Of a stretch of 64,000 nucleotides of DNA, positions 36,792 through 45,399 are shown one piece after another. The notes below the pieces were generated by a model. It was given only the letters and a program-made list of their open reading frames with translations, made no database searches and was not told where the DNA came from. The number at the start of each line of letters is the position of its first letter. Position 1 is the stretch's first letter. This DNA comes from an uncultured SAR86 cluster bacterium. GTDB taxonomy: Bacteria > Pseudomonadota > Gammaproteobacteria > Magnimaribacterales > D2472. A program made the translations under genes and the position numbers. The stretch spans positions 1 through 64,000 of the forward strand of contig CACKNK010000002.1 in NCBI GenBank assembly GCA_902601475.1, given 5' to 3'.

Positions 36792-37786
36792 TCCGCTTTC
36801 CTGGCTGCTAAGACAGCCTGTCTTTGCAATACCCCTAATTGATGAACCGGCATAGTATCTTCTTTGAAATTGCCCCATGATTTTAATATTGGGTGGAGCT
36901 CTTGATCTTGAAGGACTGGATATTCAAGGTTTATAAAAGCATAATCTTTTTGTGCTTCTTTTCCTGACAACCATTCAAGCAATTTCACAGCTTCAGCTTT
37001 ATTATTCGAAGTTTTCAACACACCGCCGCCTGAAATATTTACATGCACTCCAAATGATTCTTGATCAGGCCAGATAATTGAAAGATTGTTTCCAATTTGT
37101 TGGTCTATTAATCTGCCCAAATAATACGAATTAACTATTGTTGCGTCACATTGACCTGATTGAACTGCCTTGAGTGCTAGGGTGTCACTCGAAAATACTT
37201 TAGTGGCTAGATTGTTACTCCATCCAGATAAAATTTTGTGAGTTTCTTCTTCACTCAACCTAAAGAGCATGCTTGCAATTAGGGATTGATTGTAAACTTT
37301 TGCTGAAGTTCTAAGGCAGAGCCTATTTTTCCATTGTTTTCCAGCTAATTCATGATAGCTTTTTGGGGGTGCTTGATTGCCTTTATCATTCACTACAATT
37401 GCTCTTATGCGTTTTGACAGTCCAAACCACTTTCCCTCGGGATCTCTAAAGTTCTTAGGAATATTATTAGTTAGAATGCTTGAAGAAATTGGTTCAAAAA
37501 TATTTGCTTGGCTGGCTTGCCACAAAACTCCTGCATCAACAGTGATGAATAGGTCGGCTGGAGAATTTATACCCTCCACTTCAATTCTCTCAAGAAGTTG
37601 CTGAGCATTTCCTGATAGTAATACGATATCAATACCGGTCGCTTCTGAATATTTATCCAAAATGGGTTCTATTAATTGAGGCTGACGAGATGTATATACA
37701 GTGAGTGTATCTTGGTTAACACTTTGATCGCAGGCTGTTAAGAATAAAGAAAAAGCTAATATTTGATAAAGTTTAGGTAGGTTCAT
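36782..37786 (-). CDS. Fe(III) ABC transporter substrate-binding lipoprotein
   Basis: A 334-residue periplasmic binding protein of the FbpA/FutA group, with TLTVYTSRQPQLIEPIL, ADLFITVDAGVLWQA, AIVVND and DATIVNSYYLGRL (tyrosines that ligate iron in this family). The N-terminus carries a lipobox (FLTAC), so it should be lipid-anchored. A strong Fur box lies directly upstream. The permease and ATPase genes that normally follow are not adjacent. It is expected to bind ferric iron in the periplasm. Confidence 0.92.
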   Translation of the reverse strand: MNLPKLYQILAFSLFLTACDQSVNQDTLTVYTSRQPQLIEPILDKYSEATGIDIVLLSGNAQQLLERIEVEGINSPADLFITVDAGVLWQASQANIFEPISSSILTNNIPKNFRDPEGKWFGLSKRIRAIVVNDKGNQAPPKSYHELAGKQWKNRLCLRTSAKVYNQSLIASMLFRLSEEETHKILSGWSNNLATKVFSSDTLALKAVQSGQCDATIVNSYYLGRLIDQQIGNNLSIIWPDQESFGVHVNISGGGVLKTSNNKAEAVKLLEWLSGKEAQKDYAFINLEYPVLQDQELHPILKSWGNFKEDTMPVHQLGVLQRQAVLAARKADYN

Positions 37787-37802
37787 TGTTTAAAAAGTAT
37801 TG

Positions 37803-37837
37803 ATGAGAATGATAATCATTCTCATTTTTAGGTGCAA
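37803..37837 (-). promoter_or_regulatory. Fur box overlapping promoter of Fe-binding protein
   Basis: Positions 37803-37825 form a perfect 11-base-arm palindrome (ATGAGAATGAT, one centre base, ATCATTCTCAT), close to the Fur consensus. On the minus strand TTGCAC (37832-37837) and TATCAT (37809-37814) are 17 bases apart, so the -10 is inside the palindrome. This is the same design as at 977-1015. Iron-replete Fur should switch off the binding-protein gene. Confidence 0.88.
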
Positions 37838-37849
37838 GCATTAGAATCC

Positions 37850-38911
37850 CTAAAATCTTATCTCTCCTATTGCATTTTTTATAAAAAATTTTTTTAATTG
37901 TGGAATATTATCTACCAGGCTAAGACCCCTATTTCTAACAAATCTTAAATAAAGATTATCTGCTTTGAATAAACCGTTGAGAAGATTAATGCCTGACAAC
38001 ATAGACTTATTGATTGTTCTTCGTCTGATTTCATATCTTTTAAGAACAGAGATATCTCCAAACGAAAGATTTGCATTTCTAGCTCTTACAAGTTCTTCTA
38101 AAAGAACACTGGCATCTGCAATACCTAGATTGAGTCCTTGCCCTGCAAGGGGATGAATTGAATGTGCGGCATCAGCCAAAACACATTGGCCAGGCTTAAC
38201 ATAATCTTTTGTGTGATGATGCGACAAGGGGAATGAAACAATTTCACTTTCAAGTTCTAATTTGAGATTAAATTTCTTAGAGATCTTTGATAGACTCCCC
38301 TTAACTGACTCTTTATCAGATGACGCATGAGCTTTTGGGATCGACCAAACAACAGTAAATAAATTATTTTTATTAGTTGGCATAATCGCAAAAATTTCAT
38401 TTTTATAAAAGTATTGCTTTGCAGAGTTATCACTTAAGTCATTGCTAGAGACCAAAAATGTATGACCGATTTGCTCATAACTTTGAGCCTCTTTCACATC
38501 GAGCATGTTTTGCTGATTTGAATCACAGTAAATAACCAAATCAGTGGATTTTTTATTTTGTTCAAAATCATTCTTTGAGAAAAAATTAAAATTATGTCTG
38601 GCCAAAGCATTATTTAGTTCATCGTAAAAAACTACCTTGGCAAGGTAATCTTCGCTAATGTCATCACTTGAAAAAGAAATCCGGCCACTGCCCTCTGCAT
38701 CATAAACATGAATATCTTGAACCTCAGCTTTTGAAATTCCCAAATCCAAGCTCTTCAAAAAATCTATCGATGCAGGATTGAGAGTAATGGTTCTAATATT
38801 TTGGTAATGTTTAGGATCCCCCTCAAGGATCTGTGATGAAATGCCTGATTGTTTTAATTTGATTGATAGTATTTTTGCAACAAGACCATTGCCTGCAATT
38901 AAAATACTCAT
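37850..38911 (-). CDS. UbiH/UbiF-family FAD monooxygenase
   Basis: A 353-residue flavoprotein hydroxylase. The N-terminal LIAGNGLVAKILSIKLKQSG is the ADP-binding fold and VLADAAHSIHPLAGQGLNLGIAD is the family GD-like motif. These enzymes hydroxylate the ubiquinone ring in the membrane-associated Ubi complex. Which position it modifies (C1, C5 or C6) cannot be told. It follows pepP by five bases on the same strand, as ubiH does in E. coli. It is shorter than UbiH (about 390). Confidence 0.88.
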   Translation of the reverse strand: MSILIAGNGLVAKILSIKLKQSGISSQILEGDPKHYQNIRTITLNPASIDFLKSLDLGISKAEVQDIHVYDAEGSGRISFSSDDISEDYLAKVVFYDELNNALARHNFNFFSKNDFEQNKKSTDLVIYCDSNQQNMLDVKEAQSYEQIGHTFLVSSNDLSDNSAKQYFYKNEIFAIMPTNKNNLFTVVWSIPKAHASSDKESVKGSLSKISKKFNLKLELESEIVSFPLSHHHTKDYVKPGQCVLADAAHSIHPLAGQGLNLGIADASVLLEELVRARNANLSFGDISVLKRYEIRRRTINKSMLSGINLLNGLFKADNLYLRFVRNRGLSLVDNIPQLKKFFIKNAIGEIRF

Positions 38912-38916
38912 TGAAT

Positions 38917-40215
38917 TTATGAAGACATCAGGGCTTCAATTTCTTTTGGATCTACTGGAGCACTTTGTGTAAGGTTTTCATTGCCTTGATCGGTAACAAG
39001 AATATTATCTTCGATTCGAACCCCGATCCCCTTCCATTTTTCATCAACAGAGCTTTTGCTAGAAATATAAATTCCCGGCTCAATGGTTTGTACCATTCCT
39101 GCCTCATAATTAGTGAAATTATTGCCATCTGAATAAGCTCCCACATCATGTGTATCTAGGCCTATCCAATGGCCAACTTTATGCATGTAAAAGTTTTTGT
39201 GAGCGCCCTCTTCCAATAAATCTTCGGTTTTTCCATCAAGTATGCCCAAATCAACCAATCCCTCAGTAATAACTCGTTCAGAAATTTCTTGAGGCTGCAT
39301 AATATGATTCCCTGTTTTGACCGCCTCAATGGCTTGTTTGTGAGCCTCCAAAACAACCTTATAAACTGCTAGCTGCTCATCACTAAATTTTCCATTCACA
39401 GGATATGTTCTTGTGATGTCTGACGCATAACATTCATATTCTCCACCTGCATCCACTAAAACTAGATCACCATCATTTAAGGTTTGATCATTCTCAACAT
39501 AATGCAAGATGCAAGCATGTTCACCACCGGCAACAATCGGCGTATAGGCAGGAAACCTTGAACCTTGCTCAGCAAATTTATATAAATAAAATGCTTCAAG
39601 ACTTTGCTCATTCATATTAGGAGCAACAAATTGCATGGCTGCTTTATGCGCTTGTGCAGAAATCTCACAACCCTTTTTCATTAATTGAATTTCTTTTTCT
39701 GATTTAACTCGCCTTAACGAGGATAAAAATGGTCCTGCATCAAGGTGCTCAATAGCTGCAGTATGGCGATCTTTCAATCTTGCCTGCTTAACCCAACCTG
39801 CAACCCTCTTAGAAAAATCTTCTTTGTAGCCAATTAATGAAAAAACCTTGTTACATCCTGCCAATAAATCTGGAATGGTCTGATCTGCCTCATGATTGTT
39901 ATATCCCTGAGAAAATCCATAGTCATCTACCGCGCCTTTAGGTCCGGCACGATATCCGTCCCAAAGTTCTGAATGTTCATCTTTGGGAGGGACAAACATA
40001 TAAGAACTTAACTTTGCCTTGCTATCAGTTTTAATAAGTATTATGGAATCTGATTCATTAAACCCGGATAGATACCAAAAATAACTATCCTGTCTAAAAG
40101 AGTAAGTATGATGAATGTTCCGTGAAACATGATCATTACTTGCAATCAGTAGGCATGCATTTGGACCCATTGCACCGCCAACTGCCTTTCTTCTGTCTGC
40201 AAACATAGTGTTCAT
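38917..40215 (-). CDS. pepP: Xaa-Pro aminopeptidase
   Basis: A dinuclear-metal M24 peptidase that removes N-terminal residues before proline. Metal ligands are visible in VLVDAGGEYECYASDITRTYP (Asp, Asp), HKVGHWIGLDTHDVG (His), EPGIYI (Glu) and GVRIEDNILVT (Glu). The N-terminal creatinase-type domain (RQDSYFWYLSGF) is intact. It forms the first gene of the pepP-ubiH pair. It is divergent from the TIGR02449-zapA unit, as in Pseudomonas. Confidence 0.95.
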   Translation of the reverse strand: MNTMFADRRKAVGGAMGPNACLLIASNDHVSRNIHHTYSFRQDSYFWYLSGFNESDSIILIKTDSKAKLSSYMFVPPKDEHSELWDGYRAGPKGAVDDYGFSQGYNNHEADQTIPDLLAGCNKVFSLIGYKEDFSKRVAGWVKQARLKDRHTAAIEHLDAGPFLSSLRRVKSEKEIQLMKKGCEISAQAHKAAMQFVAPNMNEQSLEAFYLYKFAEQGSRFPAYTPIVAGGEHACILHYVENDQTLNDGDLVLVDAGGEYECYASDITRTYPVNGKFSDEQLAVYKVVLEAHKQAIEAVKTGNHIMQPQEISERVITEGLVDLGILDGKTEDLLEEGAHKNFYMHKVGHWIGLDTHDVGAYSDGNNFTNYEAGMVQTIEPGIYISSKSSVDEKWKGIGVRIEDNILVTDQGNENLTQSAPVDPKEIEALMSS

Positions 40216-40283
40216 AAAAGCATTTTACTCTTTTTTTCTATCAAACTTCCCTAAATTACATCTAAGATTTAAACTGATATTTA

Positions 40284-40487
40284 ATGGAATCGAAAGAAAC
40301 AGGGCTCTCTGACCTAATTAAAAAAGTAAATGACTTGCTCAATAGGTTCAATGAGCAAAAAGGAATCATTGATCACTACATCAAACAGGAAAGGGTTTGG
40401 AAAGAAAATAAAATCTTACAGGCACAAGAAATTGAGTCCTTAAAGAGAGACCTAGCTAAACTGCAATCAAGATCTGAACATGAGTGA
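40284..40487 (+). CDS. TIGR02449-family coiled-coil protein
   Basis: A 67-residue, nearly all-helical protein (LIKKVNDLLNRFNEQKGIID, ENKILQAQEIESLKRDLAKL) with heptad-like leucines. Its place immediately before zapA (eight-base overlap) matches the TIGR02449 proteins of Pseudomonas and related genera, which are proposed to act with cell-division proteins. The function is not established. The ATG start is consistent with the promoter gap after pepP. Confidence 0.8.
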   Translation: MESKETGLSDLIKKVNDLLNRFNEQKGIIDHYIKQERVWKENKILQAQEIESLKRDLAKLQSRSEHE

Positions 40488-40740
40488 TAAAGAAATCCTA
40501 TCGATACGTGTGATGGGAAGAGATATTTCAATTGCTTGTCCTCCTGAGGATAAGCCACTTCTATTAAAAGCCTCAACAATTCTAAACAAAGAGATTGAAC
40601 AGATACCGGATAAAGGCAACGCGCTAATTTTGGCAGCACTTAATTTAGCGTTTCAGTCACTCAAGGGAACGCAAGTAAGTGACGATGATTCAAATAAAAT
40701 TAATCAAATAATCTCATCCATTGATGATGCCCTGAATTAA
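40480..40740 (+). CDS. zapA: Cell division protein ZapA
   Basis: An 86-residue ZapA: LSIRVMGRDISIACPPEDKP (N-terminal globular part), LLKASTILNKEIEQIPDKGN, and a C-terminal helix (ILAALNLAFQSLKG). ZapA cross-links FtsZ filaments at the division ring. Gene order TIGR02449-zapA-6S RNA-fthC is conserved in gammaproteobacteria and strengthens the call. Confidence 0.92.
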   Translation: MSDKEILSIRVMGRDISIACPPEDKPLLLKASTILNKEIEQIPDKGNALILAALNLAFQSLKGTQVSDDDSNKINQIISSIDDALN

Positions 40741-40796
40741 TCTTGTTTGAAAAAATCCTGCATGCTGAAGTCAATTTTAAGATGTATAATTTAAAC

Positions 40797-40962
40797 ACTG
40801 GTTCATTTGCCAATACATTCGATATCTTTGAACCGATACTTAAATGATAGGCAATATTCCACTGTCGATGTTGTGCAATACCTTAGGGAAGCCTGATTCG
40901 ATAAGAGCTTTGCCACCTGGACTTTCGGTTCAGGAAAAAATGTATAGCGGTGAATTGGTTTT
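40797..40962 (+). ncRNA. ssrS: 6S RNA
   Basis: It sits exactly where 6S RNA lies in other gammaproteobacteria, between zapA and fthC. A perfect -10 box, TATAAT (40785-40790), precedes it. The ends pair: CTGGTTCA (40798-40805) with TGAATTGG (40951-40958), then ATACATT (40813-40819) with AATGTAT (40939-40945), leaving a large central bubble. A conserved-type hairpin, CCTGGAC-TTTCG-GTTCAGG, resembles the late 6S stem. A run of T follows the closing stem. 6S RNA mimics an open promoter and holds sigma70 RNA polymerase in stationary phase. Ends are approximate to about five bases. Confidence 0.8.
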
Positions 40963-41018
40963 TAGCCTCCGTAATCGTGAAATCTGATTTAAGAAAATCA
41001 CAACTTAATCGGAGGCTA
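40963..41018 (+). promoter_or_regulatory. Long-range hairpin around the fthC start
   Basis: TAGCCTCCG (40963-40971) and its exact complement CGGAGGCTA (41010-41018) flank the proposed GTG start of fthC at 40977, so a nine-base-pair stem would enclose the start codon. It begins right after the 6S RNA end. It could act as a processing site between the 6S RNA and fthC mRNA or as a translation switch. Part of the right arm is coding sequence. Confidence 0.45.
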
Positions 41019-41516
41019 CATCTTCCTCAAAATGAATACCTTGATCGATCAAAAAAAATACAAACAAATATTGTTGAATCTGAAATTTTTCATGAAGCAA
41101 ACCTGATTGCTTGCTATTTACCTATAAAAAATGAGGTGGACACAAGTTATATCATTAAGAGTTGTTTTGATTTAAATAAATTAATTGTTCTTCCAAAGAT
41201 TATCTCTAACAGCATGATTTTTACCCTACATAAAGTTGATGATACTTTTGTTCTAAACAAATTTGGTATTAAGGAAACTGACAATGAAGAGATTTCAGTT
41301 AATGACATTGAGTTATTTATATGTCCTTGTTTGGCATACAACAAGTCAGGTAATAGATTGGGTTATGGGGGCGGCTATTATGATAAAGCCCTATCCTCAA
41401 GTGGTGCTAAAAAAATAGGAATTGCTTTCGAATTACAAAAATTACCATTTGATAGTGAGCCTCATGATATTCCAATGGACTACATTTGTAATGAAAATGG
41501 ATTATTTACCTGCTGA
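40977..41516 (+). CDS. fthC: 5-formyltetrahydrofolate cyclo-ligase
   Basis: Converts 5-formyl-THF to methenyl-THF with ATP. Motifs: KSDLRKSQLNRRLHL (family N-terminus), IACYLPIKNEVDT, the substrate-binding region DIELFICPCLAYNKSGNRLGYGGGYYDKAL, and IGIAFELQ. The family-typical N-terminus suggests GTG 40977; the frame is open from 40950, which would overlap the 6S RNA. The E. coli equivalent (ygfA) also follows ssrS and can be co-transcribed with it. Overlaps the epoxide-hydrolase gene by 15 bases at the 3' end. Confidence 0.92.
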   Translation: MKSDLRKSQLNRRLHLPQNEYLDRSKKIQTNIVESEIFHEANLIACYLPIKNEVDTSYIIKSCFDLNKLIVLPKIISNSMIFTLHKVDDTFVLNKFGIKETDNEEISVNDIELFICPCLAYNKSGNRLGYGGGYYDKALSSSGAKKIGIAFELQKLPFDSEPHDIPMDYICNENGLFTC

Positions 41517-42641
41517 TAAATCACCTTTTTTAACAAGGTTTACAATACTTTCGGCAAGAATCTTAGGATTTTCCATTGCAGCAAAATGCCCTCCTGGGTG
41601 AGTGTCCCAATGCTTTATGTTATATATTTTTTCAGCCCAAGCCTTGGGAGGCTTTGCGATCTCATGATCAAAAACTGCACAGCCTGTAGGTTGGTCTACA
41701 TAGTCAAAAGAAAAACCTGTTTGACCATTCTCATAATAAAGTCTCATCGATGAGGAAATAGTTTCTGTATACCAATAGAGTGAAACAATGCTGAGTACAT
41801 GATCAAGAGGTATGACTAATTGATCTGAATCATCGTCAGTCCAGGCATGAAACTTTTCGATAATCCATGCAGCTAGACCTACTGGAGAATCATTTAAACC
41901 ATAAGCAACGGTTTGCGGTTTTGTACTTTGAATAGCAAAGTAACCAAACCCCTTCTCTTGATATTTCTCAAAGTTTTTCATCCCTTCAATCTCTTCCTCG
42001 GTAACCCCTTGCATAGGATCATCGCTGTCAGGAGGCCAGGCAAGAACTAAGTTTAAATGCAAGGCTTCGCAGCTATCCTTGAACTGATCCGCCATCCACT
42101 TACTCACTGTTGCACCCCAATCACCACCTTGAGCTATATATTTTTTATATCCGAGAGCAAGCATAAGTTCATGGTTAATCTTTGCAATTTCCTGAGAGTT
42201 CATTCCAAAATCATTTGGTTTAGAAGAGAATCCATAACCAGGCATTGAAGGACATACAACATCAAAAGAAACTCCATCTATTCCTTCATTAAGGATCGGT
42301 ATGATTGATAAAAACTCCTGCACACTCCCTGGCCAACCATGCGTCATCACTAAGGGGTATGCATTTTTATGTTTTGATTTACTATGAAGAAAGTGAATAT
42401 CTAACCCTGAACTTGAATGAAACATATGGCTACCAGCATTATTGATTAAAGCCTCATGATCTCGCCAACTAAAATCATTAACCCAAGCATGCGTAGCTTT
42501 TTTCAAATAATCTAGACTTGTTCCGAGGGACCACTTATTATCATTTAATTCATCTGGCCATCGAGAGAGCGCTATTTTTTCATGCAGTAAATCAATTTTT
42601 GATTGCGGGACATAAACTTCAAATTCTTTTATATTTTTCAT
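41502..42641 (-). CDS. Epoxide hydrolase
   Basis: A 379-residue alpha/beta hydrolase with the N-terminal EHN domain (FEVYVPQSKIDLLHEKIALS, RWPDEL) typical of microsomal-type epoxide hydrolases. The oxyanion VMTHGWPGSVQEFL and nucleophile AQGGDWGATVSKW (Asp in GGDWG) are present; the catalytic His lies in DTHPGGHFAAMENP. These enzymes open epoxides to diols, and in marine bacteria are thought to detoxify or degrade hydrophobic compounds. The substrate is unknown. It follows ilvA with a four-base overlap. Confidence 0.93.
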   Translation of the reverse strand: MKNIKEFEVYVPQSKIDLLHEKIALSRWPDELNDNKWSLGTSLDYLKKATHAWVNDFSWRDHEALINNAGSHMFHSSSGLDIHFLHSKSKHKNAYPLVMTHGWPGSVQEFLSIIPILNEGIDGVSFDVVCPSMPGYGFSSKPNDFGMNSQEIAKINHELMLALGYKKYIAQGGDWGATVSKWMADQFKDSCEALHLNLVLAWPPDSDDPMQGVTEEEIEGMKNFEKYQEKGFGYFAIQSTKPQTVAYGLNDSPVGLAAWIIEKFHAWTDDDSDQLVIPLDHVLSIVSLYWYTETISSSMRLYYENGQTGFSFDYVDQPTGCAVFDHEIAKPPKAWAEKIYNIKHWDTHPGGHFAAMENPKILAESIVNLVKKGDLSAGK

Positions 42642-44182
42642 TTCAAAAAATTTATGTAGCCGACATTGTCAGACTCTTCGATAAACTCATAATCAAGTGA
42701 CTGAAGATGCTTGATTAGAGATTTTTGTTTACCCGTTTCTTCCTGGATACCAATTAAAACATTTGCAAATGCAGCCCCAAGATTTCGGTAATGAAAAAGT
42801 GAAATATTTCTTTCGGATCCAAAGGCTTTAAGAAAATCCAATAAAGCACCTGGTTTCACAGGAAACTTACATCTAAACAGCCTTTCATTTAAATTATTGG
42901 CTTTAATTAAGTGGCCTCCAATCATATGACGCAAATGATCGTTGGAAATAACACTGCGAGTTAAGTCGGAATATGAGAAGCGACTTTTTTTTAACTTTGC
43001 TCTTAATGTTTTAAAGGCATTATCATTTTTAAGACGAATACCAACCAATACATGTGCCTCAGCCTGATCAGAAAAACGATAATTAAATTCGGTAATCTGT
43101 AACTTTCCAAAGATTCTGCATAACTTAAGGAAACTCCCTGGTTTTTCAGGGATCTTTATACTCAATAATTTCTCACGATCTTCACCTACTTCAGATCTCT
43201 CAACAATATAGCTAAGTCTTTCAAAATTTATATTTGCGCCACTGCTAATTGCAATTAATTTCTTATTATTAATTTTTTTACAGTACTTTTTTAAACCAGC
43301 AAGAGCTAATGCCCCTGCAGGCTCAGATAAAACTCTGGTGTCTTCAAATATATCTTTTACGGCAGCACATACCTCGTCAATTGACACCGTAATAACACCG
43401 TCAACACACTCTTTAATTACTTCAAAAGTATGTTTACCAATTTGTTCAACAGCCACGCCGTCAGCAAACAGTCCAACTTCTCTTAGTTTTACACGCTTAT
43501 TAAATTTAACTGCCTCCAATAGACATGCTGAATCTTCTACTTCTACACCATAGACTTTAGTTTTTGGTGAATGTTGAGCAATCCATGCTGATACACCTGC
43601 TAACAGGCCTCCTCCACCAACTGGTACAAATACGGCATCAAAAGCTTCTTCCTCTGATTCAATCTCCTTACCTATCGTACCCTGACCCGCAATGGTTAGT
43701 GGGTCATCAAAGGCAGGAATTAACTCCATCCCTTTATCCTTGGCAATCTGAGATGCCTTTTTGTATGCCTGATTATAGTTATCACCATGTAAAAGGATTT
43801 TTGAGCCAAATGATTGTACTGATTGGATTTTAATTTCTGGAGTTGTTTCAGGCATAACAATTAGACATGGGATCTTTAATTTTTGTGATGCATTAGCAAC
43901 GCCCTGAGCATGATTTCCAGCAGATGCAGCTATAACTCCTAGTTTTTTTTGTGATGCAGACAATTGTGAAATCTTATTGTAAGCACCTCTATTCTTAAAA
44001 GAAAAAACTGGTTGCAAGTCCTCTCTTTTTAAGAAAACGTCATTAGCTAATTTCTTAGAAATATTTTTAGCAAAAGTAATCGGGGTCTTAATAGCAGTAT
44101 CATAAACAGTGGCCTGATTAATTAAATCAATGTACTTCTTGGATTGCTTGAATGATCCCGTTTTTTTTATTTTTAAACGCAT
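42638..44182 (-). CDS. ilvA: Threonine ammonia-lyase (biosynthetic)
   Basis: Deaminates threonine to 2-oxobutyrate, first step to isoleucine. The PLP lysine is in PVFSFKNRGAYNK; GNHAQGVA, PVGGGGLLAGVSAW and the C-terminal twin ACT-like regulatory domain (IPEKPGSFLKLCRIF and FPVKPGALLDFLKAF) are clear. The open frame extends upstream to 44272, which would overlap rpiA; the ATG at 44182 gives the family N-terminus (514 residues, like E. coli IlvA), so I use it. It is divergent from rpiA with 33 bases between starts. Confidence 0.95.
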   Translation of the reverse strand: MRLKIKKTGSFKQSKKYIDLINQATVYDTAIKTPITFAKNISKKLANDVFLKREDLQPVFSFKNRGAYNKISQLSASQKKLGVIAASAGNHAQGVANASQKLKIPCLIVMPETTPEIKIQSVQSFGSKILLHGDNYNQAYKKASQIAKDKGMELIPAFDDPLTIAGQGTIGKEIESEEEAFDAVFVPVGGGGLLAGVSAWIAQHSPKTKVYGVEVEDSACLLEAVKFNKRVKLREVGLFADGVAVEQIGKHTFEVIKECVDGVITVSIDEVCAAVKDIFEDTRVLSEPAGALALAGLKKYCKKINNKKLIAISSGANINFERLSYIVERSEVGEDREKLLSIKIPEKPGSFLKLCRIFGKLQITEFNYRFSDQAEAHVLVGIRLKNDNAFKTLRAKLKKSRFSYSDLTRSVISNDHLRHMIGGHLIKANNLNERLFRCKFPVKPGALLDFLKAFGSERNISLFHYRNLGAAFANVLIGIQEETGKQKSLIKHLQSLDYEFIEESDNVGYINFLK

Positions 44183-44215
44183 AGTAAAAGCTAATATTTT
44201 GTTTATTATACAAGT

Positions 44216-44851
44216 ATGAGTGACGCAAAGGTGCAGGTTGCTAAAAAGGCGTTTGAGGAAATGGCTCCTCAAATAAATAAAGAATCTATATTAGGAATTG
44301 GAACCGGATCCACAGTCAATTGCTTCATTGAGATCTTAAAACAAAGCAATGTTCAGTTTAAAGGTGCCGTATCTAGCTCTGAGGCTTCTACCCTACTTCT
44401 TCAAGAGTTTAATGTAGAGATTTTTAGTCTTAATGATGTAAATGAAATTCAGTTTTATATCGATGGAGCTGATGAAGTTGACCCATCACATAACTTAATT
44501 AAGGGTGGCGGCGGAGCTCACACCAGAGAAAAATTGGTTGCCTCGGCTTCGAATCAGTTTATTTGTATTGTAGATCAATCAAAGCATGTTGAATGTCTAG
44601 GAGACTTTGGTGTTCCTGTTGAAGTTTTAATCGAAAGTAGAAGTTTTGTTTCAAGAGAAATTGTAAAACTAGGAGGAGTTCCAACTTATAGGAGCGGTGT
44701 CATTACAGATCAAAACAATCATATCATTGACGTTTCAAAGCTTGATTTATCAAATCCAAAAGACATGGAAATTCAAATAAATTCAATACCAGGTGTTGTT
44801 GAAAATGGGATATTTGCTATCAGAAAACCAAACAAGGTTTTAACTGCTTAA
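44216..44851 (+). CDS. rpiA: Ribose-5-phosphate isomerase A
   Basis: Interconverts ribose 5-phosphate and ribulose 5-phosphate. IGIGTGSTVNCFIEIL, YIDGADEVDPSHNLIKGGGGAHTREKLVA and EVLIESRSFV are standard RpiA motifs; the catalytic Asp and Lys/Glu are intact. The 211-residue length is close to normal. A short AT-rich gap separates it from ilvA. It ends four bases into the convergent glutathione-peroxidase gene. Confidence 0.96.
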   Translation: MSDAKVQVAKKAFEEMAPQINKESILGIGTGSTVNCFIEILKQSNVQFKGAVSSSEASTLLLQEFNVEIFSLNDVNEIQFYIDGADEVDPSHNLIKGGGGAHTREKLVASASNQFICIVDQSKHVECLGDFGVPVEVLIESRSFVSREIVKLGGVPTYRSGVITDQNNHIIDVSKLDLSNPKDMEIQINSIPGVVENGIFAIRKPNKVLTA

Positions 44852-45390
44852 CTATTAAGGTCAGTTGTTATTTTATAGGTTAGTTCTTCAGAACTTGGTT
44901 TAACTTTTGATCGAAAACCCTCTACAGTCAAACCATCTTTTGAGATTAAGTATTTATTAAAATTCCAATTGGGTTCCATGCCAGAAGCTTCAGCAAGTTT
45001 CTTAAAGAATGGTAGTGCTTTGGAGCCCTTCACTTTACTGGTCGTTAGCATAGGGAATGTTACGCCGTATTCAGTTGAGCAAAACTCAGAGACCTTGGAA
45101 TCATCTCTAAATTCTTGATAGAAATCTCTTGATGGGACACCTAAAACGACGAAACCCTTTTCTGAGTATGTTTCATAAAGTCTTTGTAACTCAGTATATT
45201 GATTTGTATATCCACATCTACTCGCAACGTTTACAACAAGAACTGATTTTCCGGTTAACTCACAGAGATTTAGCTTTTCATCAGAATCAAGCAACCTGAT
45301 TTCATGATCTAACAATTCTGAGCAGGCACTTACAAATTGGGTGATCCCAAAAAAGCACAGTGATATTAGTAAAGCTAGTACTAAGCGCAT
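44848..45390 (-). CDS. Glutathione-peroxidase family thiol peroxidase, exported
   Basis: A signal peptide (LALLISLCFFGITQFVSA) leads into the peroxidase fold. VVNVASRCGYTNQY carries the peroxidatic Cys and EPNWNFNKYLI the Trp and Asn of the active site. The loop PSRDFYQEFRDD replaces the subfamily's usual PSNDFGGQEP, so the substrate pocket has drifted. Such enzymes reduce peroxides with glutathione or thioredoxin; the signal sequence puts it in the periplasm or inner membrane. A 33-residue ORF ends ten bases upstream on the same strand, and the RNA element at 45.5 kb may regulate it. Confidence 0.85.
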   Translation of the reverse strand: MRLVLALLISLCFFGITQFVSACSELLDHEIRLLDSDEKLNLCELTGKSVLVVNVASRCGYTNQYTELQRLYETYSEKGFVVLGVPSRDFYQEFRDDSKVSEFCSTEYGVTFPMLTTSKVKGSKALPFFKKLAEASGMEPNWNFNKYLISKDGLTVEGFRSKVKPSSEELTYKITTDLNS

Positions 45391-45399
45391 AGGGAAATA

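Noticed and set aside
40950-40976. Longer fthC start at GTG 40950
   Set aside because: It would be encoded in the 6S RNA closing stem and adds residues not typical of the family.
44183-44272. N-terminal extension of ilvA by 30 residues
   Set aside because: It would overlap the divergent rpiA coding region, and family alignment begins at the ATG at 44182.
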